DNA of 64,000 nt. It comes from Lasiosphaeris hirsuta (lineage: Eukaryota; Ascomycota; Sordariomycetes; Sordariales; Lasiosphaeriaceae). Positions 20,306 to 31,833 of this stretch are shown piece by piece. A program made the position numbers and the translations under genes. The first letter of the stretch is position 1; every line of letters begins with the position of its first letter. The stretch spans positions 434,001 to 498,000 of the forward strand of contig JAUKUA010000003.1 of NCBI GenBank assembly GCA_030549175.1. The letters run 5' to 3'. Below the pieces are notes generated by a model, which saw only the letters and a program-made list of their open reading frames with translations, was not told where the DNA came from and did no database searches.

Positions 20306-21031
20306 ATGGCAGATCCGGTCCAGATCGCCTCTGGATTCAGCGTAGTGAACCGAGTGCTTCTCTACTTCAGCTTCCTCCTGGCGCCGGCCCAACTCGCATC
20401 GGGGCTCAAGAACAACTGCCCGAGCAACATCGGCTTCCTCGCCTACAGCTTCTACACGCAAATCTCGTGGTACCGCGCCATCACGAACAAGGAGCTGCAT
20501 GCGCTGTGTTTGATCCTGCCGCATGCCAACATCCTCTTCAACATCACCTTCCTCGGCGGCGCGACGTCGGGCAACCAGGTCATGGGCGTCTTCCTCGGCT
20601 TCGGCACGGCGGGCCTCATGATCCTGAACAACGTGTGCGGGTGGCGGAGCTGGATCATCGACCAGCCGGACGGGTTCGAGGTCTACCGGTTCTTCCTCTT
20701 CGGGTGGCGGACCTTCAATGAGAACTGGCACAAGTTCATGCTGGTGTGGCAGATTGCGGATACCATTATGCTCTCCATCGGCGTCGTCGCGGCCATCGCC
20801 ATCGGCATCTTCGCGCCGCGTCTGACCAAGCACGAGGAGGTTGATTGGTGGCTCAAGTACGCCGCCATTCCCGTCGGACTCGCCGTTATACTGTTCCTTG
20901 CATGGCCACTCATCATGTGGGTTGAGCTGATTTTCTCGAGCAACAATCTACAGTCCGACACCGACATGGTTGGGGTGGCGCTTTTCATCGTGCAGGTCGT
21001 GTTTATGCTGGTTCCTAGCTGCGGGTGGTGA
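20306..21031 (+). CDS. Multi-pass membrane protein, unknown function
   Basis: Single exon, 241 aa, start at the ATG in ACAATGGCAG. Several hydrophobic segments are visible: VLLYFSFLLAPAQLASG, LCLILPHANILFNITFLG, VMGVFLGFGTAGLMILNN, FMLVWQIADTIMLSIG with VVAAIAIGIFA, AAIPVGLAVILFLAWPLIMW and VGVALFIVQVVFML, so six or seven passes. No signal peptide cleavage site is clear and no transporter motif is recognised. Charged loops are short (TKHEEVDWW). It is presumably in the plasma membrane or an inner membrane. The compact, intron-free frame and consistent hydrophobic pattern make it a real gene; substrate or role is unknown. Confidence 0.78.
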   Translation: MADPVQIASGFSVVNRVLLYFSFLLAPAQLASGLKNNCPSNIGFLAYSFYTQISWYRAITNKELHALCLILPHANILFNITFLGGATSGNQVMGVFLGFGTAGLMILNNVCGWRSWIIDQPDGFEVYRFFLFGWRTFNENWHKFMLVWQIADTIMLSIGVVAAIAIGIFAPRLTKHEEVDWWLKYAAIPVGLAVILFLAWPLIMWVELIFSSNNLQSDTDMVGVALFIVQVVFMLVPSCGW

Positions 21032-22855
21032 CGATTGATAAGTAGCGAAACAATAATATCCACACATGCCGAGAGCATTGGCGTTTCGGATGGCCAAGAA
21101 TGCACAGACCGTGACCGGTGGTGAGCGGACTGGAAAACGAGAATTTCATGTTGAGAGAGGTCCGGAGTGGCAACTTCCAGGGCGTCTCGTGTGAATTATC
21201 TTGAGGTTTTAGTTTGTAATTTAGGCTGTGTGCCAGTAGAAGATCTATGAAAAGTAAATTCTGATCAGTAGAAATAGGTAGTTGAATTATAAAAGGAAGG
21301 AAGAGCGTAGCTCTCCCAAGGCAGCAATCATCACCTTCCTTAATCCATCACCCCAGTCACCAATTCGCTCCAATAAGAAAGTTGTCCTGACTTCGGCTAA
21401 GCCGACCAAAAAGGATAGTAAAACCTATAAGGCCTCGATCGGCGTTGCTAAATTGATTATCGCCTTAAATCTTGACTTCAGTAAAATCGAACTAAACAAT
21501 AATAGCCTTGAAAAGGTTAATTTCCCTTTTTGTGTATGGCTTGTTGTGGCTTGTTGGCATTTTTCGAGTCAAATCGAACACAGACAATTCAAATCTCTTT
21601 GCTGATTACGGCTACTTCAAAGCGTGACTAATTATCATCCCACAGGACAGGACAAGTGTAAACGTAGAAGTCCTTTACTCCCGGGCCTGAAAAGTCAACT
21701 TGAAGAGGAGATTAGGCCATAGGTGTTTGGGGGTCACGGTAGATTGTGGGGCCTGAAGGGATTAAGAGGGGCGATATTAGACGGAACACTGAGAGGGGGA
21801 GCATGCGAAAGTGTGATGACGATGATGCGAGAAGGCCGAAACAAGTGCTTTGCTGAAACGCACTAGTCGCGACTGCCAAGACGGCGCTCGGACCACTTGG
21901 CCATGCTACCAAACCGCCGGGGCTGCTGATCTTGCCGACGCCAAAACCAGCGTACCTTATTCATACAGGAACTGTAATATCTCCAATGTCGTTGCATCAA
22001 TTTTGAGGATCTCATGGCAGGTCGAGACCAGCACGCACTGAACGCTGCCCATAGCCACATCCCACCGAGTTCTTTCGAAAACAGATCCCTCTTTCCTATC
22101 TCTCATCAGCTCGCTACCTGTCACATAGTTAGCGCCGCAGAAAGAGCCAGCCCAGTGCGGTCTTGCGCAAGCGCGCCGGACGTGTGGGACAAGACCGCAG
22201 ATCATCGCTGCAACGCTTGTTGGACTCGCCACGCGCAGCGCGAAAGCCCAATCTGGACTGTGCCGACGGACTGCCCGTTGACGAAACTCTGAACCATATC
22301 TTCGGCGCGCCGCGATACTGCACACCCCGATGGCCCCGTTGAAGAGGGAATGCTGAATGTAGCTGGTGAAAAGACGGCCGCGTCAGTGAGGGGCCGTCAG
22401 ACGCAGATGCTTCTTGCGCTTTCACTCGGCTTGGCGCCCGTCGATCCTGATCTCGAGCAGCATTGGCATTGCCTTGCTGGGACCGCGCAAACATGGCAGC
22501 GGCGTCCCCTTTATCAGGGGCGCATGGGGGAATACAAAAGACAATAAATATCCAGGAAAGGAAGTCACGATGCCTCCTAGTGTCGACCGTGACTGCTGCG
22601 TTGCCCCTCTGCGCGTCGCCGTCCACTCTTTTTGGTCCCCAGTCTCTCGTTCACATTTCCTTGTCCACCACGCCGCCCACAACGTGCAAAGTCGTCCAAG
22701 GCTAGTCAGGACCGCAAGCTTGCCACACTCGCTGCAGTCGTCGGTCCTGACGATTCTATTTGTTCTTTCGTCGCTCCTTTTCTTCCATTTTGTGCACCCT
22801 GTCCGCGTTTCTGCCAGCTACCGAGACTACTTCCTTCCTCTGCATTTCGGCTAGC
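21032..22855. other. Intergenic, partly AT-rich
   Basis: 1.8 kb. Bases 21,180-21,620 are notably AT-rich with a 107-codon Lys/Asn-rich frame that looks unlike its neighbours; it could be a transposon remnant. The rest is the presumed long promoter/leader of the aspartic protease, including a pyrimidine-rich stretch just before its ATG. Confidence 0.4.
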
Positions 22856-24218
22856 ATGCCGGCTCTCTCGGTTCTCCTTTCCGTGGCTCTCGCCATCAGC
22901 GGCTTTGTCGAGGCCCTGCCGCCGCGCATCGGCACCCCCCATGTCAGCACGCCCAGCAACGGGACCGGTGCGGCTACGAGCGGAGACGCGAGCAGCAAAC
23001 GAAGTACACACCCCGGCACCGCCTCGCTGACGCAGGTCCGCAACCCCAACTTCGTCCCCAACGGCCCCCTCGCGCTTGCCAAGGTCTACAGCAAGTACGG
23101 CCTGCCTCTGCCGCCCGACCTCCAGGACTTGATCAACCGGATCTACCAGCAGCTCCGGCAAAAGCGATCTACGGGCAGTGTTGTGACGACGCCCCAGCAG
23201 TATGACGTCGAATACTTGACCCCGGTTACGATCGGCACGCCGGGCCAGAACCTCGAAATTGATATCGACACGGGATCCAGCGACTTCTGGGTCTTCAGCT
23301 CCGAGACCCCTAAGAGCCAGGTTGACGGCCAGACCTGCTACAACCCGAACAAAAGCTCGACGGCTAAGAAACTCGAGGGAGCCACTTGGGAGATTGAGTA
23401 CGGCGACGGCAGCTCGTCCAGCGGCGACGTCTACCTCGATAAGGTCAAGATGGGCGGTGTCAACTTCTCGTCGCAGGCTGTCGAGGTGGCGTCCAAGGTC
23501 TCGGCCGAGTTTACCGCGGACACCAACAACGACGGGCTTATGGGGCTCGCCTTTGGCTCCATCAACCAGGTGCGCCCGCAGAAGCAAACGACGTTTTTCG
23601 AGAACCTGCAGTCGTCACTGGATAAGCCCCTCTTCACTGCGGATCTCAAAAGCGGCGCCCGTGAGTCTGCCCATCCCTTTGGCGCCTGTCAAACTGACCA
23701 CCCCCGCAGCCGGCCACTTCAACTTCGGGTACATCGATAAGAACGCGTACACCGGAAGCATCACGTACACGCCCGTCAACAGCACGCAGGGGTTCTGGAT
23801 GTGGACATCGCCAGGCTACACGATCGGAGCCTCTGGCAAGTTTAAGAGCAGTCCCATCGAGGGTATTGCGGACACGGGTACTACCCTGCTCCTTTTGCCC
23901 TCGAGTGTGGTGAAGGCCTACTACAAGAATGTGAGCGGCGCCAGCTACCAGAGCAGCAACGGTGGCTACGTCTTCCCGTGTGACGCGACCCTGCCCAGCT
24001 TCTATGTCAGTGTGGGAGACGACGCTAGGATTAAGATTCCCGGCAAGTACATGAGCTATGCACCCGTCGACTCGCAGGGTCAGAATTGCTTTGGCGGACT
24101 GCAGACCGATGACGGGATTGGGTTTTCGATCTTTGGGGACGTCTTTTTGAAAGCCGCGTTTGTCGTCTTTGATGCTGGTAAGGAGAGGCTCGGGCTGGCA
24201 GCGAAGAAGCTCTCGTGA
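22856..24218 (+). CDS. Secreted pepsin-like aspartic protease (A1)
   Basis: Exons 22856-23660 and 23710-24218 (49-nt intron), 437 aa. Hydrolyses peptide bonds at acid pH; presumably extracellular. Seen: signal peptide MPALSVLLSVALAISGFVEA, a propeptide to about residue 103 ending near a KR site (QLRQKRSTG), then a mature chain with active-site motifs DTGSSDFWVF (Asp 138) and DTGTTLLLLP (Asp 323). The flap Tyr lies in EYGDGSSSSG. Near the C-terminus the segment FSIFGDVFLKAAFVVFD, typical of endothiapepsin and aspergillopepsin, is intact. Two Cys flank the late loop (PCDAT and NCFGG). The frame is open to 22760, but the clear signal peptide at 22856 decides the start. No GPI tail is evident. 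Confidence 0.95.
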
Positions 24219-27067
24219 GGGGTTGGAGATATTACTGCAGTGATCTTGCGCGTTCCATGATTGCATGACTACCCTATCTACTTACCATCAAGGTGTTATG
24301 GAGCTGGATGAGGGCATGTTTAATAGATTTGCGATAGGTCATGGCACCCAGAAGGGGGGGGAGTCATATTGTCGTGGCTGATTTGGGAGCGCTGGAGTTA
24401 ATAGAGAAGTTGCCATCGCGGGCAAGTGCATGGTAATCAGAGTAGACGCCCGCATAAGACCCTAGTAATAGTAATAAAGCCCGGCTCTGGGAGTTGATAT
24501 GGCAGCCCTCAGATTCCCTGGACACAAGTGGTGGATGATCGTGACATTTATTGAGCGATTCCAGTGCAGGTTGCAATCTCTCACCGTATCAATGTAATCA
24601 TATCATTTACGATTATGCAGTGCTCTGTCATAGACATTAAGGTGAGTTTGCTCAAAAGTAAAGGCTTGAAAGATGGACAAAAATGAACGTTTCCTACTGG
24701 CAGTGGAGCAAGTCAGACATACGAGTCCAGACCGCTCTGTAAAGTTTCCCTCAACTGCCGCTTATCGATCAGCGTTGTTTGGTTACCAGAACCAGACTTT
24801 CGCAATACTGGAACGATGGTGTGGGTTTGATTAGCTTTTCCGCCCCAGCCAACATGGCTTCGGCCTCTCAGGGTCCTCCAGGGGTCAGCTTCCAGGACCA
24901 GGGCGGTTGGGCTGGGGAATACTGAGTCTCGGTATTACCATTAAGTGCGTCGCATAGCATTCTTATAGCATTGTGGATGGAACCCCCTAATGCCGACATT
25001 TGCCTCCCCGCGACAAACAAATACCGACCGTGTTGGCGGGATGATATCCTCATGTCCGAGATGTCGTACAAGGTAGTAGCAATGTCAGGGACCTTGCTTC
25101 TAGAATTTGCAAGCAACCGGCGGTCGCGAACATGATTTCAGGGGTATTTCTGTCAGCTCTGGTAGTATTGTCATACTCGCAGTCCTCTGCCGGACTCAAA
25201 ATGGAATTGCAGCTTGAACTGTATTGGACGTAGGAGAGGGAAGGAAATATTTGCATAATGGTGATAGCCCCGTCGCGGCGAAATGCGGCGTCGGCCGATG
25301 CACGACAGCTGCTTGAAACGACGAGACTGTCGGCAGATGGCGACAGGAGGCTCACAGTTTCGACGAAGTGGGTGTCTTCGTACTCGTGCGGGAGGGACAC
25401 GGGACGTCAGGGTCGTGCCCACTTCCCGTAGTCGGCCGTGCCGTGGCAGCACCTGGTGGCTTGCAAAGGCCTGCGATGGCTTGCTGTAGGCTTGTTGCTT
25501 GGAGGTGTATTGGTGCACTAGTCCGTTGGTTGGCTGCCCGCCATGCCATGAGCGAACCGGTTTTTGGCCATTCGGGGTGGTTGTTCCACGTCCCCGGCTC
25601 GCGTTCTTGGAACCGTCTTTGGTTTCTGCGATGCGAATAAGAAGCTCTCCGAGCGGGCGAAATAACGATGAGATGCGGTTTAAGGTGTTTATGCGAAATA
25701 ATAGCGTTAGTAGCGCTTGTTTCGACTTGACCAGTGTTTCGACACTGGTTCTGTTTTTACACTCGCCGTTTCATTTTCATCTGGTGTTGAAAACACTTTG
25801 CTGCCGTCTGGTCTCATCCAGCAGCTGTCATCTCTCGCGTGGCATCCTGCGCCGTGCGCGCCCTCAGGATTTGAGCGCGGACGAGCGCATGCCAGCCCTG
25901 CGGCGCGGAAGCCCTCGGTCGTGCCAAGAGGCGGCGGGGCACAGTTTGGCCAGCTGGTGCTCGACTCCTTCCTAGCAGCAGCAGGTCGAGACGGACTCGA
26001 GAGGGCAGCCAGCGGGTTGGAGAGTCGGGAATGAGAACTAGATGGGCGCAGTTGCCAGGTGCTGGAAATGGTGGAAAAGCATGATCATGCACTCGACACT
26101 CCAGCCACCGCGCTGGCAGAGGCTGCCATTGGCCTTGTCGACGGCCTCGCAGCCCTTCTTGGGAGTGCCGGTGAGGAGGGGAGAGGTCCGAGCCTGGGCT
26201 ATTGGAACTGTTGTAGCGTCACAGCGTTGCAAGTTGCAAGCAATGCCAGTCGCGGTCCGACTGCACGCACAGACTCGGTGCGGCGTGTGCGCTACCAGAG
26301 ATGCCAGAGGCGACGCTCGAGACAGCCCGGGGCCCCGCCTCTGGCACTCTCGCACGGACTGGCACTCGCCGCCAGCTGTTTTCCAGGGTTTTCACACTCG
26401 CACACTCACACACCAAACACTATTTTCAGCAGAGATTTTCAGAGAATCCCCGATCCCAGGCCTAGCCGATGCCTGTGCTGCGACCAAAGCGCGAACTCGT
26501 TCGCCTCAGGTCTAGTGCGCCCGAAACGTCGGGCTTCATCACGTCGACAGACGGCAGCATCACAGACAGGAAGCCTCCACAACTGAGACTTTTGGGCGAG
26601 GAAATGGTGCCCCCTGTCACCGGTACCCCGCGGGTTTGCCTTGGTCACATCGTCATCCTTCGACCACTCTCTGGCCCTCACGGCCCTCTCGGCCCTCTCT
26701 CATGGGCCCCTTTCCTCCCTGGATCAGCGATTTGCATCGTGGTGAACCGCAACGCCCCCCAGCGCTCCCAGCCAACTATCTGAGGTGTGCACAGACGGAA
26801 TGCAAGCCATAGCTTGTCAAGCTCGACACTATTTCCCTGGGAGCCATGGCACCATGGGGAGGGAAGTGCGGGATGTGGCTCCCCCTCCGGGCTCGCTGCT
26901 ACTACCCCGGATGGACGTGCCTTGCTGTTTGTACATATGAGCCCTACACGCCCCGACCTAGCACCGTGACTTTCGTGATCACCGTCTCGTCCACTCAAGC
27001 CCGTCAACCCGACCATGACACTGCCCTTCACCCTGGCAAGGCAGTGAACAAACATACAACTTTCACC
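24219..27067. other. Long intergenic region
   Basis: 2.8 kb between the protease and the first PTH11-like gene. Frames up to 175 codons occur but have Arg/Ser/Ala-biased composition and no motif. Nothing else stands out, apart from a short CA-rich patch near 26,395-26,415. Confidence 0.5.
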
Positions 27068-28482
27068 ATGCCAGTCCCAGGCGAGAACCCAGCGGTTGAC
27101 GCCGAGACCACGGTCCCGATCATCGTCGGAATCTCCATCGCCTTTGTCGCCGTCTCCACCGTCATCGTCCTACTCCGTCTTTACACGCGCTATGTCATCG
27201 TCAGATCCCCCGGCTCAGACGATGTGACCATCGCTATTGCCCAAGTACTTTCGATCGGTGTATCAGTAGCAACAATACTGCGTAAGGCCCCTTCCCTCTC
27301 GGTATGACAAAGGCAGCCTGCTAACAGGATTACAGAAACGAAATATGCCCTCGGTCGACATTCGTGGATGGTATCGCCCGAAGACACAATGGCGCAACTC
27401 AAGGTGTGCACCCCTTGTCCGGTTGCGTTGCCACAACCCACTCTAACAGGTCCCAGTGTCTCTTGGCGGCCATGACGATATACAACGCCGCCCAGATCGT
27501 GCTCAAAATGTCCTTCCTCCTCCAATACCGCCGCATCTTCCAAGAGCCACGCACCCGGCGCGTCTGCGCCTGGCTGATCGCCATCCTCGCGGCCTGGGGC
27601 GTAACCCAAGAAGTCCTCGTCGGCTTCGCCTGCATCCCGACCTCCATCTTTATCCCGAGCCAAGCAGCCGTCTGCATCGACAGTCTGACGGTGTGGTACC
27701 TCACCTCCATCATGAACATCGTCACCGACTTCATCGTCTTCATGGTGCCCATGCCCGCCATCCGCTCCCTGCAGCTCCCGCGCCGCCAGAAGGTGCTCGT
27801 CGCCTCCATCTTCTGCCTCGGCTTCTTCACCTGCGCCATCTCCATCGTCCGCCTCTTCACCCTCCACGGCGCCATCAACACGACCGACCCCACCTGGGAC
27901 AACGTGCCGTCGGCCTACTGGTCCATCGTCGAGATCAACTGCGGCATCCTGTGCGCCAGTCTGCCGCCGTTGCGCCCGCTGCTCAGGCGCCTGAATATCT
28001 CGGGGCTGTCGGGACTATCGGGGGGTCATGCGAGTGAAGGGTATCGCCACCAGGACGGCAATGCCAAGCGCTCGCTCTCCAAGAGCAGCGAGGCAGCGGC
28101 CGGCCTGGCTGGCAAGGGGGGCGTGTACCCCCTGACCAACGTCACGACGGGGAGTCAGGAGGGGCTGCACGAGAACGCGGCTGCGGTGCCGTCGTCGACG
28201 GTGTACCGCTCGCCCGACTATGCGAGCCGGCACGGGGGCCGGTTCAAGAACTCGAGGCTCGTCACTGATATCAAGGGAGGGAACGGCACGGAGGAGGAGG
28301 ACGAGGTGCCACACCACCACCGCGTGAGGTCCGAGTCGGCAAATGGGATCACGGTGACGAGGGAGATTGAGTATGAGAAGGAGTCGATGGACGGGAAGAC
28401 GTCACCGAGGTCAATCGAGGCCGAGGGGGACGAGCCGAGGAGGACCCCAAGAGCTGTGTACTACAACATGCCTCGATCATAG
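27068..28482 (+). CDS. PTH11-like integral membrane protein (rhodopsin fold)
   Basis: Exons 27068-27281, 27336-27403 and 27457-28482, 435 aa. Belongs to the large fungal PTH11-related GPCR-like family, in which members sense surfaces or nutrients; the ligand is unknown. Seen: seven hydrophobic segments, beginning VPIIVGISIAFVAVSTVIVL, then LRLYTRYVIVR and the family's GSDD loop; ALGRHSWMVSPED; MSFLLQYRRIFQ; the segment around NIVTDFIVFMVPMPAIRSLQ; VASIFCLGFFTCAISIVRL; and YWSIVEINCGILCASLPPLRPLL. A 150-residue Ser/Gly/Glu-rich cytoplasmic tail follows. There is no CFEM domain or signal peptide. A second family member lies at 54.2-55.7 kb. Confidence 0.9.
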
Positions 28483-30189
28483 TTTGAAGAGAGGCATGGC
28501 AAAGCAAACGATTTTGATTCCTTCCACCTCTGTGGTTTTCATACATGACGAACAAGGGTGACTGAACTGGCGTGAGTCTATCTTGTCTCCTGCTAACCAT
28601 GGAGCCAACCCCTGACCTATCGGGTCCAGATTGTATGTCAATGATGAGCAGGCTCATGAGTTTGCCAGTCAATCGCCCCTAAATATAAACTTGACCTGGA
28701 AAGCGACACAACTCTTCTAGTTTTCTTGTAGTTCGTTTATTATCTCACTGCATAGAAACCAAACCGCTCGGATGAGGTTCCAAAATAAGTTTTTCGTAGT
28801 ACAAAGTTACACCGTCACATTAGCCTTTCTACTACTTGTAGATCCTTGACGCCAAGGTTATAATGGCGACACAGACGAACCACTGCGCACTGGTCCAGGC
28901 CAGGGACGATGGCTCCAATGACCCAAAAAGTTTCCAGATATCCATGCTGTCTTACACTGGCTAATAATAGACGTGTAGACTCGAGGCTGGACCTGGATTT
29001 GGGTATCCGTCGAAATATTCAGGCCATTTCTCCTAGCCCATTGTGATAGTTGGAGATCATATGGTCATCCACTATGCACATTGCTTAGCTCTGGCAATAT
29101 GAGCAACCAATAATACTAGGCCCGGAGAATTGAGGACCGAGGAAGAGCATCATTTCCACTGAGCCAGGTTGGAATTGACGCGAGCCGACGAGACTCTTGA
29201 ACTTGAAATCTTGACCCAACAACAAGCTTCGAAGAGTCGGGGGGTCAAAGCTCCATCGCGAAAGGATGCTGGTTCTATTTAGAGATTTGCTCGAAACGGG
29301 TCATGGTGCGTTCAGCCAACTACCCACAGATATATTATGGCGCATCGCCTAGAGCACCACCCAGCGCATCACTCAACGCGCAACCCAGCGAACCACCCAC
29401 CACCATACCACCCACCAAGCCATCCAGCGCGCAACTCATCGCGCCGTAAGAAGGTATCGTGAGCTAAAAGGTTGAGGGAGGGTGAGTGGGTGGGATTGAA
29501 GGTAGAGGGTAAGGATTGGTTACCAGGGAAGATGCTGAGGTGCACTGGCAGGTGCCTGTTATATACCTATTTGGGTGGAAAGCGCTGGGGCACAATCCAA
29601 CCCAGGTTGTTTGTCTGTTAGCGCGGCCCGGACTTCGAAGCTGCAGGGCTGATCATGAGAAACGACAAGTCTTTGCGGACCGGGGGAAAGGCCTTTAAAT
29701 GCCACAAATGCCCCTCTGGCGTGAAAAAAGGCGCCCCCGAAACACATAGTAGGCATGCGTCTTCTCGGTGTCGGGAACGCCGTTCTGGGTGCTCGGAGGC
29801 CCCGCGAGAGTTACGATACCTTCCCGCGCGCGTTGAATGGGAGGCACGCCGCTCTCATTCGACACCCTTCTCGCTGTCCCGCGCGCGGTCACTTGGGGAG
29901 GATCGTTTGACGCTTAAAGATCAACAGTCGTGGCTCGAGCGCTTGGCACAAAGGCACAGAAGTCAAGCAAGTCGGGCACTGGATTTGGCTTGACTTGACT
30001 CGCATTGTGTCAAGCGCTGAGCCCAAGAGGTGAACATTTTCACTCCTTCCCACACATTACACCGATCAAAACGTAAAACCCGCCACTGCTATTATCAGAT
30101 CTCATAAGGTAGGCAAGGTATGACCTAGGTAGGTCTAATGGTATCTCGATTTTCCGTCCAACGCCGTCAAATGCAAGCCCGCTACCCAC
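28483..30189. other. Intergenic, convergent
   Basis: 1.7 kb with no convincing gene. Bases 29,340-29,445 form a low-complexity stretch of CCACCCA/CGCGCAAC-like words. A pyrimidine/CTC repeat at 30196-30222 belongs to the next gene's coding end. Confidence 0.5.
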
Positions 30190-30696
30190 TCAGTACTCCT
30201 CCTCCTCCTCCTCCTCCTCCTCTAGAACCGGCACCTCCACCTCAAACACCACATCTCTCAGCGCCTCATCCTCCCCAGCAAACGCAAACGCAACGGGGGC
30301 CATATCCTTCAATCGTTTGCCGGCCACGGTATCGCTCTCCTCGGCGCGCAGGTTCTTCCATCCCTGCGCCCAATCGGCCGGGGCCTTCAGGACGCCGTAG
30401 ATCACCCGGGAGCCGTCATCTGAGGCGGGGATGGGCGTCGTCTTGGGTGGGGCGACCGACGTCGTCAGGCCGTCGGGGTAGCGCTCGCGGAGGAGTTCGA
30501 GCAGATCGGCGGTGATGTCGGCAAAGGTCTGGTCGGGGGTGACGAAGAGGAAGACGGTGTGGATGCCGTGCTTCAGGCGCAGGGTCAGGACGCCCGTGTC
30601 CGACGAGTCGCTGGTGCCCGTGGCGCGGGCGCGAGGAGGCTAGTTGAGGGTGAGTTTGGAGGTTGGCGATGGGGTCGTTGAAGGGAAGCTTACCAT
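30190..30696 (-). CDS. Small acidic-tailed protein, single-codon first exon
   Basis: Minus-strand model: exon 1 is only the ATG (30696-30694), then a 54-nt GT-AG intron, then exon 2 at 30639-30190; 150 aa. Exon 2 is open and begins PPRARATGTSDSSDTG, then VLTLRLKHGIHTVFLFVTP and ADITADLLELLRERYPDGL, a strand-strand-helix pattern like a ubiquitin-type beta-grasp fold (inference). The C-terminus has KRLKDMAPVAFAFAG and VVFEVEVPVL, then a run of nine Glu and Tyr encoded by a CTC repeat. I recognise it only as a probably conserved fungal protein. An alternative is a longer first exon upstream, but no in-frame ATG was found that splices as cleanly. It is divergent from the Tim17-like gene across 408 bases. 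Confidence 0.6.
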
Positions 30697-31104
30697 TGTG
30701 GCGCTGTAGACAAACTGGGCTTGGAAAAAAGTGGCTTTTGTTCAGGTGAATTGGCTCAAATCTGCTACACTTTGAGAATGCGGAGGGAGAGTCGGAGAGT
30801 CGGAGAGTCGGAGACGCAAATTGTACTCCGTTGTTCTTTGACGATGTTCTTCTGTCAGAGTGTGGAGATGGCGGGGCGGAGTGGCAGCCCAGGCACAGAC
30901 GCGACCGGGCCATGGGTAACGCGTTGTGGGGCCCCACAGGGGTCTAATGGTGTGTGGGAGCTTGGGCCACCCTGGATTTTTCTTGGGGCCTGGAGTTCGA
31001 AGCTTGTCTACAGCTCTAGGCCTCGAACTGGCTCCATTTCCGTCATTTAAGCGCTTGATCAATCAACCTCCGCACTCCCACACGCGACCCCCATCCAAGT
31101 CGAA
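30697..31104. promoter_or_regulatory. Shared divergent promoter region
   Basis: 408 bases between two divergent ATGs. Contains a direct repeat of GGAGAGTC (three to four times near 30785-30812). No clear TATA box. Confidence 0.35.
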
Positions 31105-31833
31105 ATGCCTCTCCAAAAGATATTTACCGAGGAGGAGAAGGAAAAGCTGCGGGCTGAGGGGAAATTCCCGACGCAAGATCAGGTCAACCAGATCTACCGC
31201 AACTCACGCCTCTCCATTCCGGCACCCTTCCGCATCGCCGCCACCTCGGGTGCATCGTTCATCGTGGGGCTCGCTCTGGGAACCGCACATGGGAGTCAGA
31301 TGGCCGGTCTTCGCTTTCGGGCAGAGCACGCCCACAAGCTTCCCCAGACCACAACGGGCTGGTACCTCTACCACAAGAGCAAGAACTACCACATTGCCCT
31401 CGGCGGTATTGTTGAGGGTGTCAAGATGGGAGTGAAGCTGTCCTTTTGGACCACGAGTGTGTTTGCCATTGAGCACATGTTCGACCTGTATCGCGGCAAC
31501 GCCGACGTCTTGAACACGGTGACTTCGTGTGTGACGGTGGCCGGCGGCTTCAGCTTGTGGAGTATGCATCCCCCGACTCCCCGACTCTGAAGTGACGTAG
31601 TGTTGTTGTGCATTGTCCTGACCAAACCCTGTGTCGCAGATCGCTTTTCGCTGCCGATGGCTGCTCGAACCACCAAGACGGCCTTAGTTGTTGGGCTGGT
31701 CTATGGGGGGTTGCAGGACATGGTCGGAGCCGTAACAGGCCGGCCCATTGGCTATGTTGACTACATCAAGCGACGTGTTCGGAGTATGGAAGCAGCAAAG
31801 GAGGAGAAGTCGGCAACATCGGGCTCGGCCTAA
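31105..31833 (+). CDS. Tim17/22-like mitochondrial membrane protein
   Basis: Exons 31105-31561 and 31640-31833, 216 aa. Hydrophobic, Gly-rich segments spaced as in Tim17/Tim22/Tim23-related proteins: FRIAATSGASFIVGLALGTA, ALGGIVEGVKMGVKLSFW with SVFAIEHMFDLYRG, VTSCVTVAGGFSLWNRF, and KTALVVGLVYGGLQDMVGA. The first helix is preceded by a charged region (FTEEEKEKLRAEGKF) and the C-terminus is soluble (YVDYIKRRVRSMEAAKEEK). There is no classical presequence, as usual for this family. Role in import or complex assembly in the inner membrane is an inference; it is not one of the three canonical Tim proteins by eye and could be a fungus-specific paralogue. Confidence 0.6.

Noticed and set aside
24219..27067. 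A gene between the protease and the PTH11-like gene
   Set aside because: Several frames of 100-175 codons but none with a recognisable domain or convincing splice chain.
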